This document shows positions 35,701-49,812 of a DNA stretch of 64,000 nt, in pieces. The notes below the pieces were generated by a model, which saw only the letters and a list, made by a program, of their open reading frames with translations, was not told where the DNA came from and searched no databases. Origin of the DNA: Chamaea fasciata (taxonomy: Eukaryota > Chordata > Aves > Passeriformes > Sylviidae); assembly GCA_029207755.1 (NCBI GenBank), contig JARCOQ010000001.1, forward strand, positions 88,895,637 to 88,959,636, in the 5' to 3' direction. The position numbers and the translations under genes were made by a program. Positions within the stretch are counted from its first letter, which is position 1; each line of letters opens with the position of its first letter.

Positions 35701-38700
35701 TATGCAAACATATGCATATTTTATGTTACTTTTGAATTGAATTTATGGATTGGATGACCCTGAGCAGAAGTAAAAGCAGTGGAACACAAAAATAGTAGGT
35801 TTCTGTTTTCAGCTTCTAGCTTTGAAATGAGACATGAGTAATTTAGGCTCTTTTTTCTTATGTGATTAATACTCCCCAAAAATACAGACACTGAAAAGTC
35901 TCTAAAAGTAAAATATTTTACTAGATTTGCAGGGCTCTCAGTGATATAGTTGTGATAATACCAGTAAGACGTAAAGTGAGTGTGTAGTGCCTGGACCTGT
36001 ATAAGAATTCCTCCATCTCCACTTCTTTCAGTGTGAGATCCAGGAGGGATACCATGTTTCCTTTAGCAGTACATTAATGTGCACCGGCATATGCTCTTTC
36101 CTCCTCTCTAGGTTTGTCAAAGCCCATCAGGAGTTTCAGAACAATTTCTACTGGATTTAGTTGCAACTGAAAAACTTAGTGGCCAGACAGCTTAGGAGAA
36201 GTGAAAATTTTCACCCCAGTTCCTAGTTTTTTGTGTGGCTGAATGTTGCTTCGCACCACAGTGTTAGGAGGGGCTCAGGACACTCTTGGGCAATCTTGAG
36301 CATTACTGAGTGAAGTACCAGGGCAATGCAAATTAATTGGGTTGTGAATGACTTCAGACCTTGGTAGGCACATTCAGCCAGGTGAAACTGCACAAACTGG
36401 ATCTGACAGAATAGCTTGTCAGGCTTGCACACAGGAGGCTTCAAAACATGGAGCAGCATAGTGGAAATGGAGTAAGTTCTTTGAGAAGAGTCAATATAAA
36501 AAAAACAGTCAGGCACAAATCTTTTTTACAGACACAGTAAAGAAACTCTTAAATAGTGGAAAATGTAAATACTGATAAAACTTTTTTAGTGCGCCTCAGA
36601 TATCTTATTTATTGTGTGTGTTTACCTATCCCACTTCTGCTGGCTACTGTGTGCTGCTCACAGCCATGGGCCAGTTTGAAGGAATTCTGTTTGTAGTGAA
36701 GGTGTGGCTATCTGGACCTGTTCCTGGTGATTCCAAGGTGGGGGAATAAAATATCAGTCTGCTTTTGCCTCAGTGAGCACAACAGTAGGATTTAAAGAGG
36801 TAACAACCCTTTGGAAGTATTAACACTTGGACTGCCTTCCTGTTTGAGAATAGCAGGTCTTGAAAAATATGGCATGGTTTTGTGGCATCAGTTTTTAGAG
36901 GTATATAATGTAGATATAGTTAATGTAGTTAATTAGAACACTTTGGTGTTAATGAAGTTCTTGTGAGATTCTTGGAGAGCTTTACGCATGACAGTTCTCA
37001 TCAAAGCCATGTTCCAGGTGTATTCAAACCTCAGACAAATGTATGTGAGATGAGAATAGGCAAATTTTGATGACTCTGTCAAACAGTCCATAAAGCTTTT
37101 TCTGAGTTGATTTTATCACAATGCTGGCAAAACAGTTTCAGGATTTCAAACATTTTAACAGTGGTCTTATGGTTGTCATGTGGTTTCCCCACTCTATTCT
37201 ACTTAATTAAAGGAGAGTAAAGAGGAAATGCTGTCATTGATTACATCTCCATGAACTGCTTGAGAATAAAGGGATTGCTCTGGTATACTAAGAGCAGTAT
37301 CTGACTGACTGTGACTGAAATGCAATCTGCTAATTAAAGGATTTGGCAAAATAATTGCAATTTTCTACTTAAATTAGAAAAATACGCAATAGAATCTGTG
37401 CTTCTTCTTCAGCTTGGGAGATATATAGAGTGCTTCCATCAGGACAGGCAAATAACCACTCATTAACAAAATAGACTGGCAATGGAAAGACAGATATCAC
37501 CATTCTTTACAAGCAAAAAACTGCAACACTACTCACCTACAAAACATGGTTCTCTCTACCTCTTTCTCTCTACCCATCTGTGTATGCACACACTTCATAA
37601 CTCTTGCCTGTTAACTATATTATTTTAATACTAGTCAATAGTTATCCACAGCACCAGCAGTAAGGTTGTTTGAGAAGAGGACAAAACATACTGCAGCATT
37701 TTATGAAGAACAGCAGGAGATCAGAAACCACTTAAGTTGCCCTGACACAGAAATATGATTATGTATTTATAAAGATTAATTTTTAATAATGCTGTTAGCA
37801 ACAAATGTGCCTAGATCATATGTTTGGGTACAAATATTCCTTGAACTCTGTTGAAGTTCACATCCAAATCCATAGTAATGAAATACATACAACATTTCAA
37901 CTAGTCTGGAATGTACAAAAATGCTGGGTGTTCAGTTACCGTTAAGTTTTCATACCTGATTGAATATTACTGGAGATTCTTGTGTTTGTGTTACAATTAT
38001 GCCCATCACTCATTTCTTTTGATGTATAGTCAGAAGAATGCAGATACTGCAAAGAAAACTGTAGTCCTATTGTTCTTCTTCTATATGTAACTCATGACAG
38101 TGCAGAATTGAAATTGAACAGACCAGAAAAACAAATACTCATTAATTCATATCCTGAGCGTTATCCATTTAAGCATATTCTCAGATAAAAGTGTTATAAT
38201 CTGGGGACTGAAAACCTAGCAGCAATACCATGATGAGACTTTGTAATATCATCTAAGCTTCTGGAAGCTAATGTGCATATTAAAACTGCTCTGGACCTTG
38301 TGTGGAGAAATTTGCATGAAATTCAGAGCCTGCCCTGCAGAATTTGCCTTTCTCTTTTTTCTGAGAAAAAAGATTACAATCAGTGGACACTGCTCCCTCT
38401 TGCTTTTCACTTTCAAGTGTACGTCCTCTGCAAGGACTTTTTATTACTGATGTCTCATGCTTTAGATGTCTTTTGTCCACAGAAGTTGTTGGTCTGGGAT
38501 GGGCAGCTTGTCTCACTGCTTTTTTCAGAGACGCCTGGTGGGGGCTTGGACAAGCCATGTGCTCTCCCACACACAGCTGCTATGGCTGAAGCCATAAATA
38601 AGGATGTTAAAATGTGCTCTGTTTGGGTATGGGTCATCTTTTTCATGTAATATTTTCAAATGTACAAAGTACATACTGTGTAGTATTAGACATTCTCAAA

Positions 38701-41700
38701 CAAGATGCTTCAGAGCAAAGCTTTTGGAAGGTCTCAGAGACATAAATGGAGCAAAGTTGGAGGGTGAGGGAAGAAGCATTTCTGCAGTGGGAAAAATTTT
38801 TGATCCAAACCTTTCAAGAGGCTTGGACATTGTTATGGTGTTAGAAATGGCAGTACTCCCCTGTATCTTTAAGTAATTTATAATGAATAGAAAATTAAAG
38901 CACACCGCATGTCATGGACTTGAGATGCCTATGCTTTAGTGTATTTTCCTACTATCATGTTTTCCCAAAGCAGAAGCATAGATATGTTACTTTAGCATTA
39001 AAGTTTTGCATACCTGGCTTTCATTAAGATTAGTCTGGAAAAACACCTTTTTATTTGAATTTTCATTTATTTCAGTCATGCATATTGGTATTTTCTTTAC
39101 ATAAATATTTGGACAGTCAAGTTTCACTCACATGATTACCTATAAAAAAGCAGTTAGCTGGCTGGATAATGTGTCCATAATTTTATATGAGAATAGATAT
39201 TTGAAGTAACATAAATGGACAGGATTTACCAAATCCTGTCACCAGAGCCTTAGCCTCATTGCACACAGATCTGATTCACACCTAATATAATGCAGGCCAT
39301 TTGAAACAAAATTAAGTCTAAACAGTTACTGACCTAATTCATATTTCAGCCTCATTTTTGTAACAGCCCCTTTGCTAATGACTGTATGACTCACCAGCTT
39401 TTGGGTGATGGGATCAATCACAGCCGACTACTACCCAGAACAGACTCTTCAAGACACACATGTGCACTGCTCTGGGTGAACTTCTTCATAATTTACCTCA
39501 ACGGAGAGTGAAGACAGTGGGAGAAGGGGAAGGATTTGTTGAGCTTCAGTCGCAGCAGTTCAAGGATGTTAGATTGCTTCAAGAAATGTATTGAAAAATC
39601 AGTGTACTCATTTTGTTTGCTTTGTTGGAATATGTATGAAATAGATGTAAGCTGTAGAAATAACAGTGACAGGCAAGACTTTCTAAATCACTAGAGATAT
39701 TTTTATTTCCATTTTCAAGATTCATTTTCTTTTGCAGGTTTTAGCTAGGCAGTGCACGATAAGTGTACAGCTTTCTGTATTTAAGAAGTGCTCAGTACAG
39801 AATATAGCTCTTGAGAAACCATTCATCTTAACCAGATAAATTTCATGTAGATGAAATTCAGCAAGGAAATCTCTCTCAGGTGGCTACACTAGTCATTAAT
39901 ATTGCTAGCTCTAAAGGGAGCCCAGGAGAGCAGTAGGCAAGAAGAGCAGTCAAAGCCAGTGTTGGAGCCCCACTAGTGGCAAATGGAGGGTAGTCGAGGC
40001 ACCTCCTGTGTTGTCTGAGATCTTCTTCCTCTTCAGCTGAGCTCGGTTATTCTCATACATAAGTTTAAGGTGATGATCTAAAGCGTATTTGTTTGCTGCC
40101 AGTCTGGGCTCTGGTCAGTAGGTGCTACCCACACCCGCACAAAGCAGTCATTCCCTCCTCTTTCTGCAGAGTTTGCACTGTTCTACTGCAAAGGCTTTTT
40201 GCCACACTTACACAACTGCTTAAATTTGTAACAGAAGGTCCATTTTGGCAGATTTTACAGCAAGGGGTGGGACTTATTTCTGAATTTTGTTCACCATTGT
40301 ACTTTGAAGTTGATTAAAGTCAGAGTGATGACTAAACAGCTGGGCTGGGAATCAGAAAACCATGTTATGCTCTGAGCTCTGCTGCCAATCTGCCATGCAG
40401 TGCAGAGTGGCTCTTCATTCCTGCAGATCTCCACACGTGCAGCCTGCCCGAGGCAGGCAGGGGCTTTGCCATAGTGGTGTTCAGTGGGGTGTTATCCTGG
40501 GAATGCTCACTTGCTGCTGCCAGTGATGTGTTCTGTGTGTTCTTGGAGATCACCATGCCTCTCTGCAAAGCAGCACCTTCATTCCAGCATTCACCTTAGC
40601 CTTTCCAACATTTCAGGACTTGTTCAGTAGACCTTGCTCCTCAGCCTTGCTACCCTGAACATTAATGTAAGCCTTCACCCAGTGATTTCAGCATGCCCTA
40701 GAACTGAAAATAGCCATGTGACTTCCTCTGTAAAAAAGGCAAAACCTGGTCAGCCTCTGTTGAAGCTAGTTAAGTGCTGGTTAAGTTGCTCAGTCACTGA
40801 AAAAGTCTTTGAAGGCCCAAGGTCCCCTCTGTGATGGAATTATTATTTGCAAAGAGACTAGCTGTAAGCAGCTGGCTGTAAGAAATATGAAGAACATGCC
40901 TGTTTAATCAAAAGCTATTTCTACCTAGTCCCATTAGTAACTAATTTAAATGGAGATTTTTTTGAACTGAAAAGTTATGTCAAAATAGGAGTATAAAATG
41001 AGTTAAGGCTAAAATATTTTACATGATGATATTCAGTGCTTGAGCCCGAGATAGAAAGAGAATCACAAAGGCTCTGGGAACCCTGTCAGCAAAAACCTTT
41101 GTTAACTTCCCCCAGCCTAGTTTTATTAGTTATGCATATGAAAGATCAGGCAGATTTCTCATAACAGCCTAGTTATGCTATTTGTCTTAGGAGTCTATTC
41201 TCTGTCATTAAAGTAGCTGTAATGCAATTAAATGCAGACAGACAATTATCTGTAACCCACCTCTATCTTGTCATATGCCTGCTAAGTCTTACAAAGAGAG
41301 AACTTTTACTTGCTGTGTTCCCCTAAGAGTATAATGAACTGGTAGCCACAAAAGGTGACACAAAAAATAAATTAAAACCTGTGATGAGATAAAGCCCACT
41401 GTTCAATATGTTTGCCATTTAAAACAGGCTTGACTTCCAAATTTAGATTTTTAGACTCAATTCTTGTCTAGCATCTGACAAGAATTAGCCTACAAGTTTA
41501 TTTTGACTTCAAATTCAAGCCACACAATTGCTTCCCCCATCCTGAGGTTGGCAACAAGATATAGTGATAAAGAAGATGATCAGGTCAAAGATGAAAAGCA
41601 AAAAAGTAAATTGGAACCTCTTTTTTTTAGAGTATTAATCTTAAATAGATAAATTGTGTTTACTATAACTTGAGGCATTCCTTTCTTTAGAAAGAACATT

Positions 41701-44700
41701 AATATTATTGGCACTGCTTGTGAGAGAACACCTACAAGGATGTTACTTGTAGAAATACATGGTAAAAAAATATATTTTGAAATGCCTTACTTCTTCCACT
41801 CTAATAGCTCAGACTTCTTATCTGTTGGCCTAGAGAACCAGGAAGGCACACAAATGATTTACTGTAGGCATCCCACCAATTTCTGTTGCTTTATTCATCA
41901 AGTCTTCCGGGAATCCCTAGCATGGCAGTGATGTGTGTTCTTCCTTAATGTAAAATGCAGGCATATTAGGATTAGAAATTTTTTACACCAAAAGACCTGT
42001 TCCTGTGTCTAAAATAAACCTAACCTGAGAAAGCTTTTCCTTCATTTCATATTAAACCTAGCTGGCCTTAAAAAATTACATTAAAAGTCGGTGCAAGGTT
42101 AGAGGTTTCCTGTGGAACCTTTGTGTGAGCTTAGAGCAGAATAATGTGTTGGACAGGGTCTTGTGCCAGCAAAGGGAGTTAACTGCGCATTGCCTCGCCA
42201 TTTCAAAATGGACCGTGAATTTCCCTTTGGCTCTTGCTCTTTCTTGCTTTCTCCTCTTCGTTTATACACGCTTTCTCAAGCAGTTTCTCCCTCCCTTTCC
42301 TCCTTTGTCCACAAAAATGCCTGTTACCCTCACCAATTCTGTGCTGCCAAAGGCATTAAACCAGCAGCAGCAGAGGAGTGCCAGCCTGGATCAGGGCATG
42401 CAGCTGGGTCAGCCCTCTGCGCCTGTGCCCTGGAGGCACATCCTGGATTGGTGTCTCTCACAGCTGAGCCCCCAGTACTCAGAGGTGTAGGCTAATAGGA
42501 ATATGATATTCTCCATACAAGCCAAGTTTAGAGAGCAGCAAACTTGACTGCTTTAGGTGTCCTCTTAGCAGACAGTTTTTGCCATGCATCTACAGAAGGA
42601 CAAAGTGAATTTATGAGGACAGTTTTGTCCTCTTAGAGCACTTTCACTCCCTTAAGGCCGGTAAACATGTGTATTTTGGATTCAAATGGCTGGATGCAGC
42701 CCCTGCAGCTACTTTTCTGGGCAATAATGCACTCACTACAATGGACAATAAAACTAGGCAAATATTCCCCCCTTACTCCCCGCTGCAGCCATCTAGAATC
42801 TCTTTTGGTAGATCCATGTCTCCAACTGAGATTGTCATTCACAGGATAACATCAAGCTCAACTTTTGTCAATACTTTTGTTTTTTTAACTCCTGTTTAGT
42901 TTATAAATCAAAAGCTGGTATACTGGAAGAGAAATTATACATCTCCTGCTTCATTTCGTCTGGCTTTGTTTCTGGCTGTGGTCTTAGATCGTTGCAGGCA
43001 AAGAGCTAGGTCTTCCTGAGTGCCCTAAGGCATCTGTAGGGGACTAAAGTGTTTCCCTGACAGTTACAATAATTCTGTCACTCTTACCAAAATTACTGTT
43101 TCTGCAGCACCCCACAGGGAGTGCATGGTGTTGAGAGCTAGCTTTGGATGAAATTCCACAACATTTTTATTCACATCCTAAAAATAAAACTGAAATGTAT
43201 TTTCTCTAGAGTGTTGTGGTGTACGTTTTCTGAAACAGTGTTTTTCAGCACTTATATTTTGTGAGATGGTTTATCAGAGAATGTTGTAAGACTCTCAGAT
43301 ATTTAATACTTTTTGAAAATTAAGACCTTTTAAGTTGAGTTAAGTGTAGAATCAAGAAGCATAGGCTGTGTGTTATAACACTGTATTTTAATGTACTGAA
43401 CAGCACTGAAGTAAGTCTTGATTTTAGGTAGTAGCATTCAAACTGCAAATACGCAGTGACAGCACTACAATAGCAAATACTAAAATGAGATTTCTGTGAG
43501 GGAATGTAGTTGTATCTTATATATGGAAAACGATTGGCTAAAAATAAACCTTTAAAATAATTCTTAAACAGACCCAAAAGGACACTGTGTATATTTTTCT
43601 CTCATTAAAATTTCCTGTTGTCTAAAATTATCTTTAATTAGGATTGCATAACCTAACAATAAAACTGCTGAGGATTAGAACCAGCAGACACATTCAGCTC
43701 AAGGCTTTAATTAGATTAAGCTCTTCATTGCCAGAAGTAAGAAATGGAGCATTAGACCTCTTTAACATTTAATCTGGAGAATGCTTTATAATTGTATTTA
43801 ATATTATGTGGCAAAAGTTTACAGGGGAAAAAAAAGGCAGTCTGCCAACATCTTTTTATGTAATGCTTGCTTAGCTGTTTGTCACATTTTAAAGAAAGAT
43901 TGTTTCAGGAAGTTGTACCAAGATGGTAGGGGGAGGTCTCACATGTATGTACAGCCTCATAAAAGGACAGCTTGCCTCTGAAGGAGCTTTGTCAGTAGCT
44001 ACCTCCCTTTCATCCCTATTTAATCCTGTTTTCCTCAAGACCCATGGAAAATATTTGAAAAAGTGTAAGTCTAGTGGCATTCCTAGTAAATCATCAAATC
44101 CATGACCCATCATCCCAATGGGTGGGATCACCGGTGCATTGTGCTTTTTGTTGGAATACATTTCTACTCAGAATATGATGTTAGGTTGCTAATCAGCAAA
44201 TTTACCAACCTTTTCAGGGCTACAGAGTGCAAATTCCCAGTGCAAGAACTGGAGATTCAAACTTACAGCTCCAGGTACCAGGCCGTCATGATCCAGTTGC
44301 AGAGACAACAGTATTTTACCAAGTTTTGTTGTAATCAGCACTGTTCATCTTTCAGCTACTTCTCTGAGACCCTCAAGAGTATGGAATGGAGCTTATCTCC
44401 ACTTTCTTAGCAGCATTTTCCCAATATGGGACATGGAGCAGATTATTAGGGTTTATTTGCTTCACCAACATAACCATGTAAGATTTAGTCACTTCTTTCC
44501 TCTCTGTGCCTGTACCACAACAATATCTTGGAGGAAAAAAGCACTGAAAAGACAAAAGGAACATCTTTGTATAAAGGTAGTCTAAAACTTCAGATAGGCT
44601 CAACCTCGCTAATGAAGTTTCAGGTTCTTTTTGTTCTCTTCAGTGCCCTTTCCCTGTCATACAAACTTTAGTGCAGATATACATGCCTCAATACAGAAGA

Positions 44701-47048
44701 TAAATGCTATGGTGTTTAACTAAAAGATTCCATTTATAATTAGAATGTGAAAACAAGTTCCTGAGCCCTTAAATGCCTTTGTCCCAGAGATGTTTTGCTA
44801 AGAATTTTTGGAAACATTCTCTCTGGATTTCAAAACATTCTGTTTTCCTGAATTCTTTTATTTCAACAGGAAAAGGGATTGCAACAGTTGTGTTGATGTG
44901 AACTGTGTGCCTTCATTCCATCAGGAAGAATAATAATAGATTTATTCAAAGTAGCATGGGTTTAAGTTTATAATAAGTTTTAGATATTTTTATTAATAGG
45001 TACTAAAGCAAGGCTGTAGCTAATAATCAGCAAGGTTTGCTATTTCTAAGTGAAAAAAATCGTAGGTGATGTCAGGTGAAAGCTGGTCTTGGTTATTTTT
45101 GTCTTGGTAGACTTGGATCCTGGTCCAGTTGAACACGGTTATAATGCTTCAGAGTATTTCTGTTAACCACCCCCATAATAGTGCTACAGACAGAGAAATA
45201 ATCAGTCCTTTCTTCCCAGTGAAAGGAGGTTGCCTTTAAAGAGTTTGACCTTCTACCACTTTACAAAATGTCCTTGACGAACAGAGTTCAGGTAACTAAA
45301 CCTGTCTAAAGATTTTTCTGCTGGACTAATAAAATCTGTCATTATTCAGTTCCTTAAATTCAGCAGTAAATTACACTGTGGGAGCATTTGCCCTGAACAT
45401 TCATACTCAGACGGAGATACGTGACAGGGTCTTCTTAAATAAAAATGTTAGATGAAGGCAATGTAATCTTAAAGGAAAGCAATTTGTACTATGACAATAC
45501 CTTATCTCTTGTCTCATTTAAACTGGGTTCCTCTTAAGTGAACCTCTCATCACAAACCTATCTGAGGGTATCACTCTAATATGCCTGCTTATTTCCAAGC
45601 AGAAAGGTTAATATTTCTAATTAAAAAGAGGCTTGCTAAGGTATTTCTTAAATCAACTGCCTTTGATGATAAGAGCTTCTTAGACATTTTAAACTTTTTA
45701 TTTATTTATGTGGAAGCCATTTCTTCCTCATTTAAATTCTACTGGAGAAAGCAAAGTCATCACAAATGTTAAAGTCTCATGGGAAGATGATAGTTTTCAG
45801 CTAGCTGCAACAGAACTTATTAAGGCTAAAGGCTTATTTTCCTCCCTTAAATGAGTACTCATGTGAAAAATATCGTGTTTCAGTTTTCCCAGCAAGATTT
45901 GTGTTTTACTTGTACATTTAGAGATGGCATTTGTAATATTTTCAGTGCGCCTGATATTTATACTTACCAAAGTTCAATTAATTTCAAATGAATCAGTGCT
46001 TTCATTTCAAAAGAGTAACTCCTGCAGACCCATAGTCTCTGGGGTGTGTATGGGACTAGTTTAGTTGGAGATGTAGGTCCTTTGATTTTTTAGTTACTGG
46101 CCAGGTTTATGGATCCAACCAGCAAAGTGATCGGATAATGATTGTAACCTCTCCACCAATACAACTAGTTCCTTCATCCACAGGAAATTGTGGGAGTCAC
46201 AACTCAGATTATCAGATGGGAGTAGCAGTAAAAATACGAGTTGTATTCCCAGTTTCTAAGGAACAGAGGGCTTTGTGGGGGGCAGACATATTGTGTTGTC
46301 ATCCTGGTGCTGATTGCTACGAGATCTATGGGGCAGAGAGCAATGATGCTCCATCCTACAAGATCTATGGGGCCAGGAGGGCAGGCTTCTTCATCCTCTG
46401 GCATGAGCTGCTGAAGGATGGTGAGGGACCTTCCTCTGTGGATCAAGCACAGATGTGGAGTTTGCCTTAGATTTCCTGTCGGAATAGTGTGCGAGAGGGA
46501 GGATGTTAACACACTACTCTCATATTTGGGCTCTTTGATCTTCCTTGACAGAAGCTGCTGTTGAAATTCAAATGATTTATTAATTACAGCGCAGCACCTC
46601 ACAGAGTAAGAGAATTGGGTTGTGCTGTAATTTATGAGTCCAGCAAAACAACCCCATGAAGCTTTACAAAAACTGGGGAGCCTGGGAAAAAAAAAATGAG
46701 CACTCAAGCCCAGATTTAAGAAAACTAATAATTAACTACTTTTTATCAGCCTGGCAAGGCAATTTCCTTCCCTCTTCTCCATCCAGCCTGTATGTAGTTA
46801 CTGCATATTTTCAGGGACTGAAGGAGAGGAAAAGAATGAAAGAATGAGAAAGGAACACCTTCCTGAAAAAATAAAAAAATCAGCAAAGAGGGAAGAAACA
46901 GTGATTCTTCTTGGGTGTAGTCTTCCTGGTAAGAAGATTCTAGCTCACCTGGGATTTGATAATTTTGTTTGGATACAATCAGCCTTTAAGACAGACTCAT
47001 CCTCTTGTCAGGTTCCAAAGCTGAAGGGTTTTACACTTTAAAGGAAGT
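29707..47048 (+). other. PHACTR1: PHACTR1 intron, downstream part B
   Basis: This is a long intron stretch. It includes an unexplained coding-like antisense frame at about 30062-30403, several AT-rich patches with POU/homeobox-like words (36326-36340, 41090-41300, 43610-43810), a GC-richer patch with overlapping open frames at 42120-42490, and a 39-bp-spaced repeat near 46322-46373. None of these is called as a gene. No exon with paired splice sites and recognisable protein similarity was seen. Confidence 0.6.
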
Positions 47049-47106
47049 ATTTTATTTTATTTTATTTTATTTTATTTTATTTTATTTTATTTTATTTTAT
47101 TTTATT
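47049..47106. repeat. (ATTTT)n microsatellite
   Basis: The pentanucleotide ATTTT repeats without a single interruption for 58 bp, about 11.6 units. Purity suggests that it is young or still changing in length. Confidence 0.98.
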
Positions 47107-49692
47107 CATAAAAAGTGGCTTGAGGAAGTATTCTTCAGCAAAATGTTGAAATAATTCTAATTTTTTTTCAAGAGCAACATAACTATTGTGATACTGTGAA
47201 AAACATCACCTATCCACTCTGGGAAGTGTGGTTAAAAGTCTGCCAGTGTTGGTGGTATAAGAAAGGCTGGCCCTATGCCATACCTTTATGATTAAGTTAA
47301 TGAGCAACTCTGTCATATTCCTTTTGCACTCTGCAATAAGCAGACTCATGTTTCTCTTATAAAAAATTAGCCTGCAGTCAATGAACTCCCACTGATGCTG
47401 GTGCTCTTCATTACTCACTTTGAGTAAAGCTTCAGTACATGGTTCCCTGTGAATATGAGGATAAAGGACTATAGCAGAATGCAAAGCAAAACAGTCTATT
47501 AGCAAAATTGGCCAGAAGGAAAATTCCCATATTTATATATTTATTTATTCATAGTTTCTAGAAAGCTGAACCCTTATCCTATTTTCCTACACACACACTT
47601 CGGGAAAAGCTTGGAAAACTTTCTAGCATTATCAAGACATTTGCTTTCCAATGGTAAGCTGATGAATTCTATCAAGGCCAAATTCATAAATAATCAAGAT
47701 TTCACCAGACAGGCTTTCCTCATCTCTTTTCTCCATCAAAATTCATATACAGCTTTTATTTTAGAAAGCTCTTAAAATATCTAAGCCAGAACTGGTTCTT
47801 CTTTTCTCCCAACTTTGGGTACCTGTTCTGTGCACTTACCTTTGCACATCATGAAAGTAAAAAAAAAGTTGCATCCTTTGCAGCTGCCATCAGTGTACAT
47901 GTGCAGTCCTAGACTGGCTTTGTTCAGGTCCTAGCCATAGGGAAGAGGAGCATGGTCCCCTGCTTCAGCACAGGGATACTATAATGCAGGGTCTATACTT
48001 CTCTGAAAGGTTTTTCCTCTTACTGCATAGTGAAGGCTTGGTTCTTAGTGTTTCTTTCTCCCTTGGGATTTACATTCTTTCTAGGGAAACCAGCAGACCT
48101 CTGGGAAGTGTTCATGACTGGCTACAGGATCCACTGTACTAAGTTAAACTATGAACTAAGGAAAATCATTCTCCTGATGACTGTTTCAGAGAAAGGCAAG
48201 CTTTAAGAACTACTTGAGTCAATGAAGATAACTTTAAAATTTCCTCAAAAACAAGAACACTAACTTAGCCTTTGGATCAAGTACCACCTGGGGCAATTAT
48301 TTCAGACTTCCCCAGTTGTACTTTGCCCCTGAAATATCAAATGATGATGGGGTTTTTTCCTTCCCTTGAGAGTCGCAGTGCTGCGTTTGCTAGCACATCA
48401 CAGTTATTGCTTCCCACCCCAGTACTGGCTGCACTTCAGGGGTGGCTGAGTAATCTGTTTATATAAGCTCAGGATGTATTACTGTCCTTCTGATGAAAGA
48501 TAATACCAAAAGCAATTTTAATGTGTCAATTGATTTTTTTTTTTTTAAGTTTGATGTGGTTGTCAGAGCCTGTACCTAATGCTTATGTTACTGTGATTGC
48601 TCTTCTTGCAACGTCAGGTCCAAAGAAAGGGATAGAGCAGAACACAATCAAAAAGTCACTTGGAAAAACAAATGCCTCTTCTTTATAAAGAGTGTGGGAA
48701 ATCAAATGCATCATAGATTTTCCTTTGAGCTCTAGTGTCTGATCTTTGGTAAAAGTGACCTTCAATGGGAAGAGGGCTTCTGTTTCCATTTTCTTATATT
48801 TACAAGGAAGATGGAGGTTATTATGTATTTATATTTGCATTTTCTCATGCATTTAAAAACTGTAGATTTTTATCTGCTCTGGAAGACAGTTATTCTGAGT
48901 AGTTCCACTTATGTCCTCTCCAGAGAAGAGTGGCAAAAAATGTTACCAAATCTGTGCAAAAGTTTGGTTTTCATAGCATCAATCAAATACATATGATTAA
49001 CTCTTTGGGGAAAGAAAACAAATTTACAGAGTCCGGTTACATTACACAACAAATATAATTTCAATCCCTTAAAAGGACATTAATAAAACCAGAGGTAAAC
49101 AACCACCTTTTTAGCTGATATTTCAGAGATGGGATTTAAACAACAGTATGAGACTATTGATTGCCTCTATCTCTTTTCAGACCTTTTTATGTACTAGGAA
49201 AATATTCAAATAGGACAAACAACCAAAACTGATTTTTTTTTTTAAAGAAGAGGTTCTTGTTTTTTGAATTACTTTTTAAACTGTGAACTTACACTATTGT
49301 TTAGAGTAAATTAAGTAATGCAAAAATATGGGCACCCTGCTGCATCAATTTATATCTGCAGTAAGCACATGAACTCTAGTGAATAATTTCATCTAAGATT
49401 TAAAAAGGTAATGAGAGAAGGATTTGGTTCTGTGATTGTAGTAATTAATTACCTAAGTCAGGCCTTTATTTTTTTCTTGAAAGAAAGTCAGAACTCACTG
49501 TAATATGTTGAGATGGGCAAGAAGCCAGCTGGCATATCCATGTCTATCAATTGACTAAATAAATGCAGAGTCATTAAATATAAAATCATAATTATTTTTT
49601 TTCTTCTGTCTTCTGCCAAGACAGTAAACCTGTTCTGAATATGTCCAATTACACTCCATATATAATGCTGAAAGAATATTTTACTTCAGTGG
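47107..49692 (+). other. PHACTR1: PHACTR1 intron, between ATTTT repeat and second CR1
   Basis: This is AT-rich intron sequence with homopolymer T and A runs near 48534-48546 and 49232-49243. Nothing gene-like was recognised. Confidence 0.6.
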
Positions 49693-49812
49693 TACCTGGG
49701 GCTTTGAACAACTTGGTCTGGTGGAAGGTGTCCCTGTCCATGGCAGGGGAGTTGGAACTAAATGATCTTTAAGGTCCCTTTCCAACCCAAACCATTCTAC
49801 AATTCTGTGATT
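49693..49812 (+). mobile_element. CR1 LINE, 3'-UTR remnant
   Basis: About 120 bp match the last part of the CR1 3' UTR: GGCTTTGAACAACTTGGTCT, then GTGGAAGGTGTCCCTGTCCA, then the GATCTTTAAGGTCCCTTTCC region, ending in the 8-bp-type terminal repeat ATTCTACAATTCTGTGATT. It is severely 5'-truncated, as is usual for CR1, and has the same orientation as PHACTR1. The tail belongs to a different CR1 subfamily type from the copy at 18325-18794. Confidence 0.92.

Noticed and set aside
36326..36340. Perfect octamer ATGCAAAT fused to TAATT
   Set aside because: A few perfect octamers are expected by chance in a window of this size and composition.
46204..46707. Minus-strand 167-codon open frame
   Set aside because: Composition is random, no domain is recognised, and a 110-codon frame is open on the other strand over the same bases.
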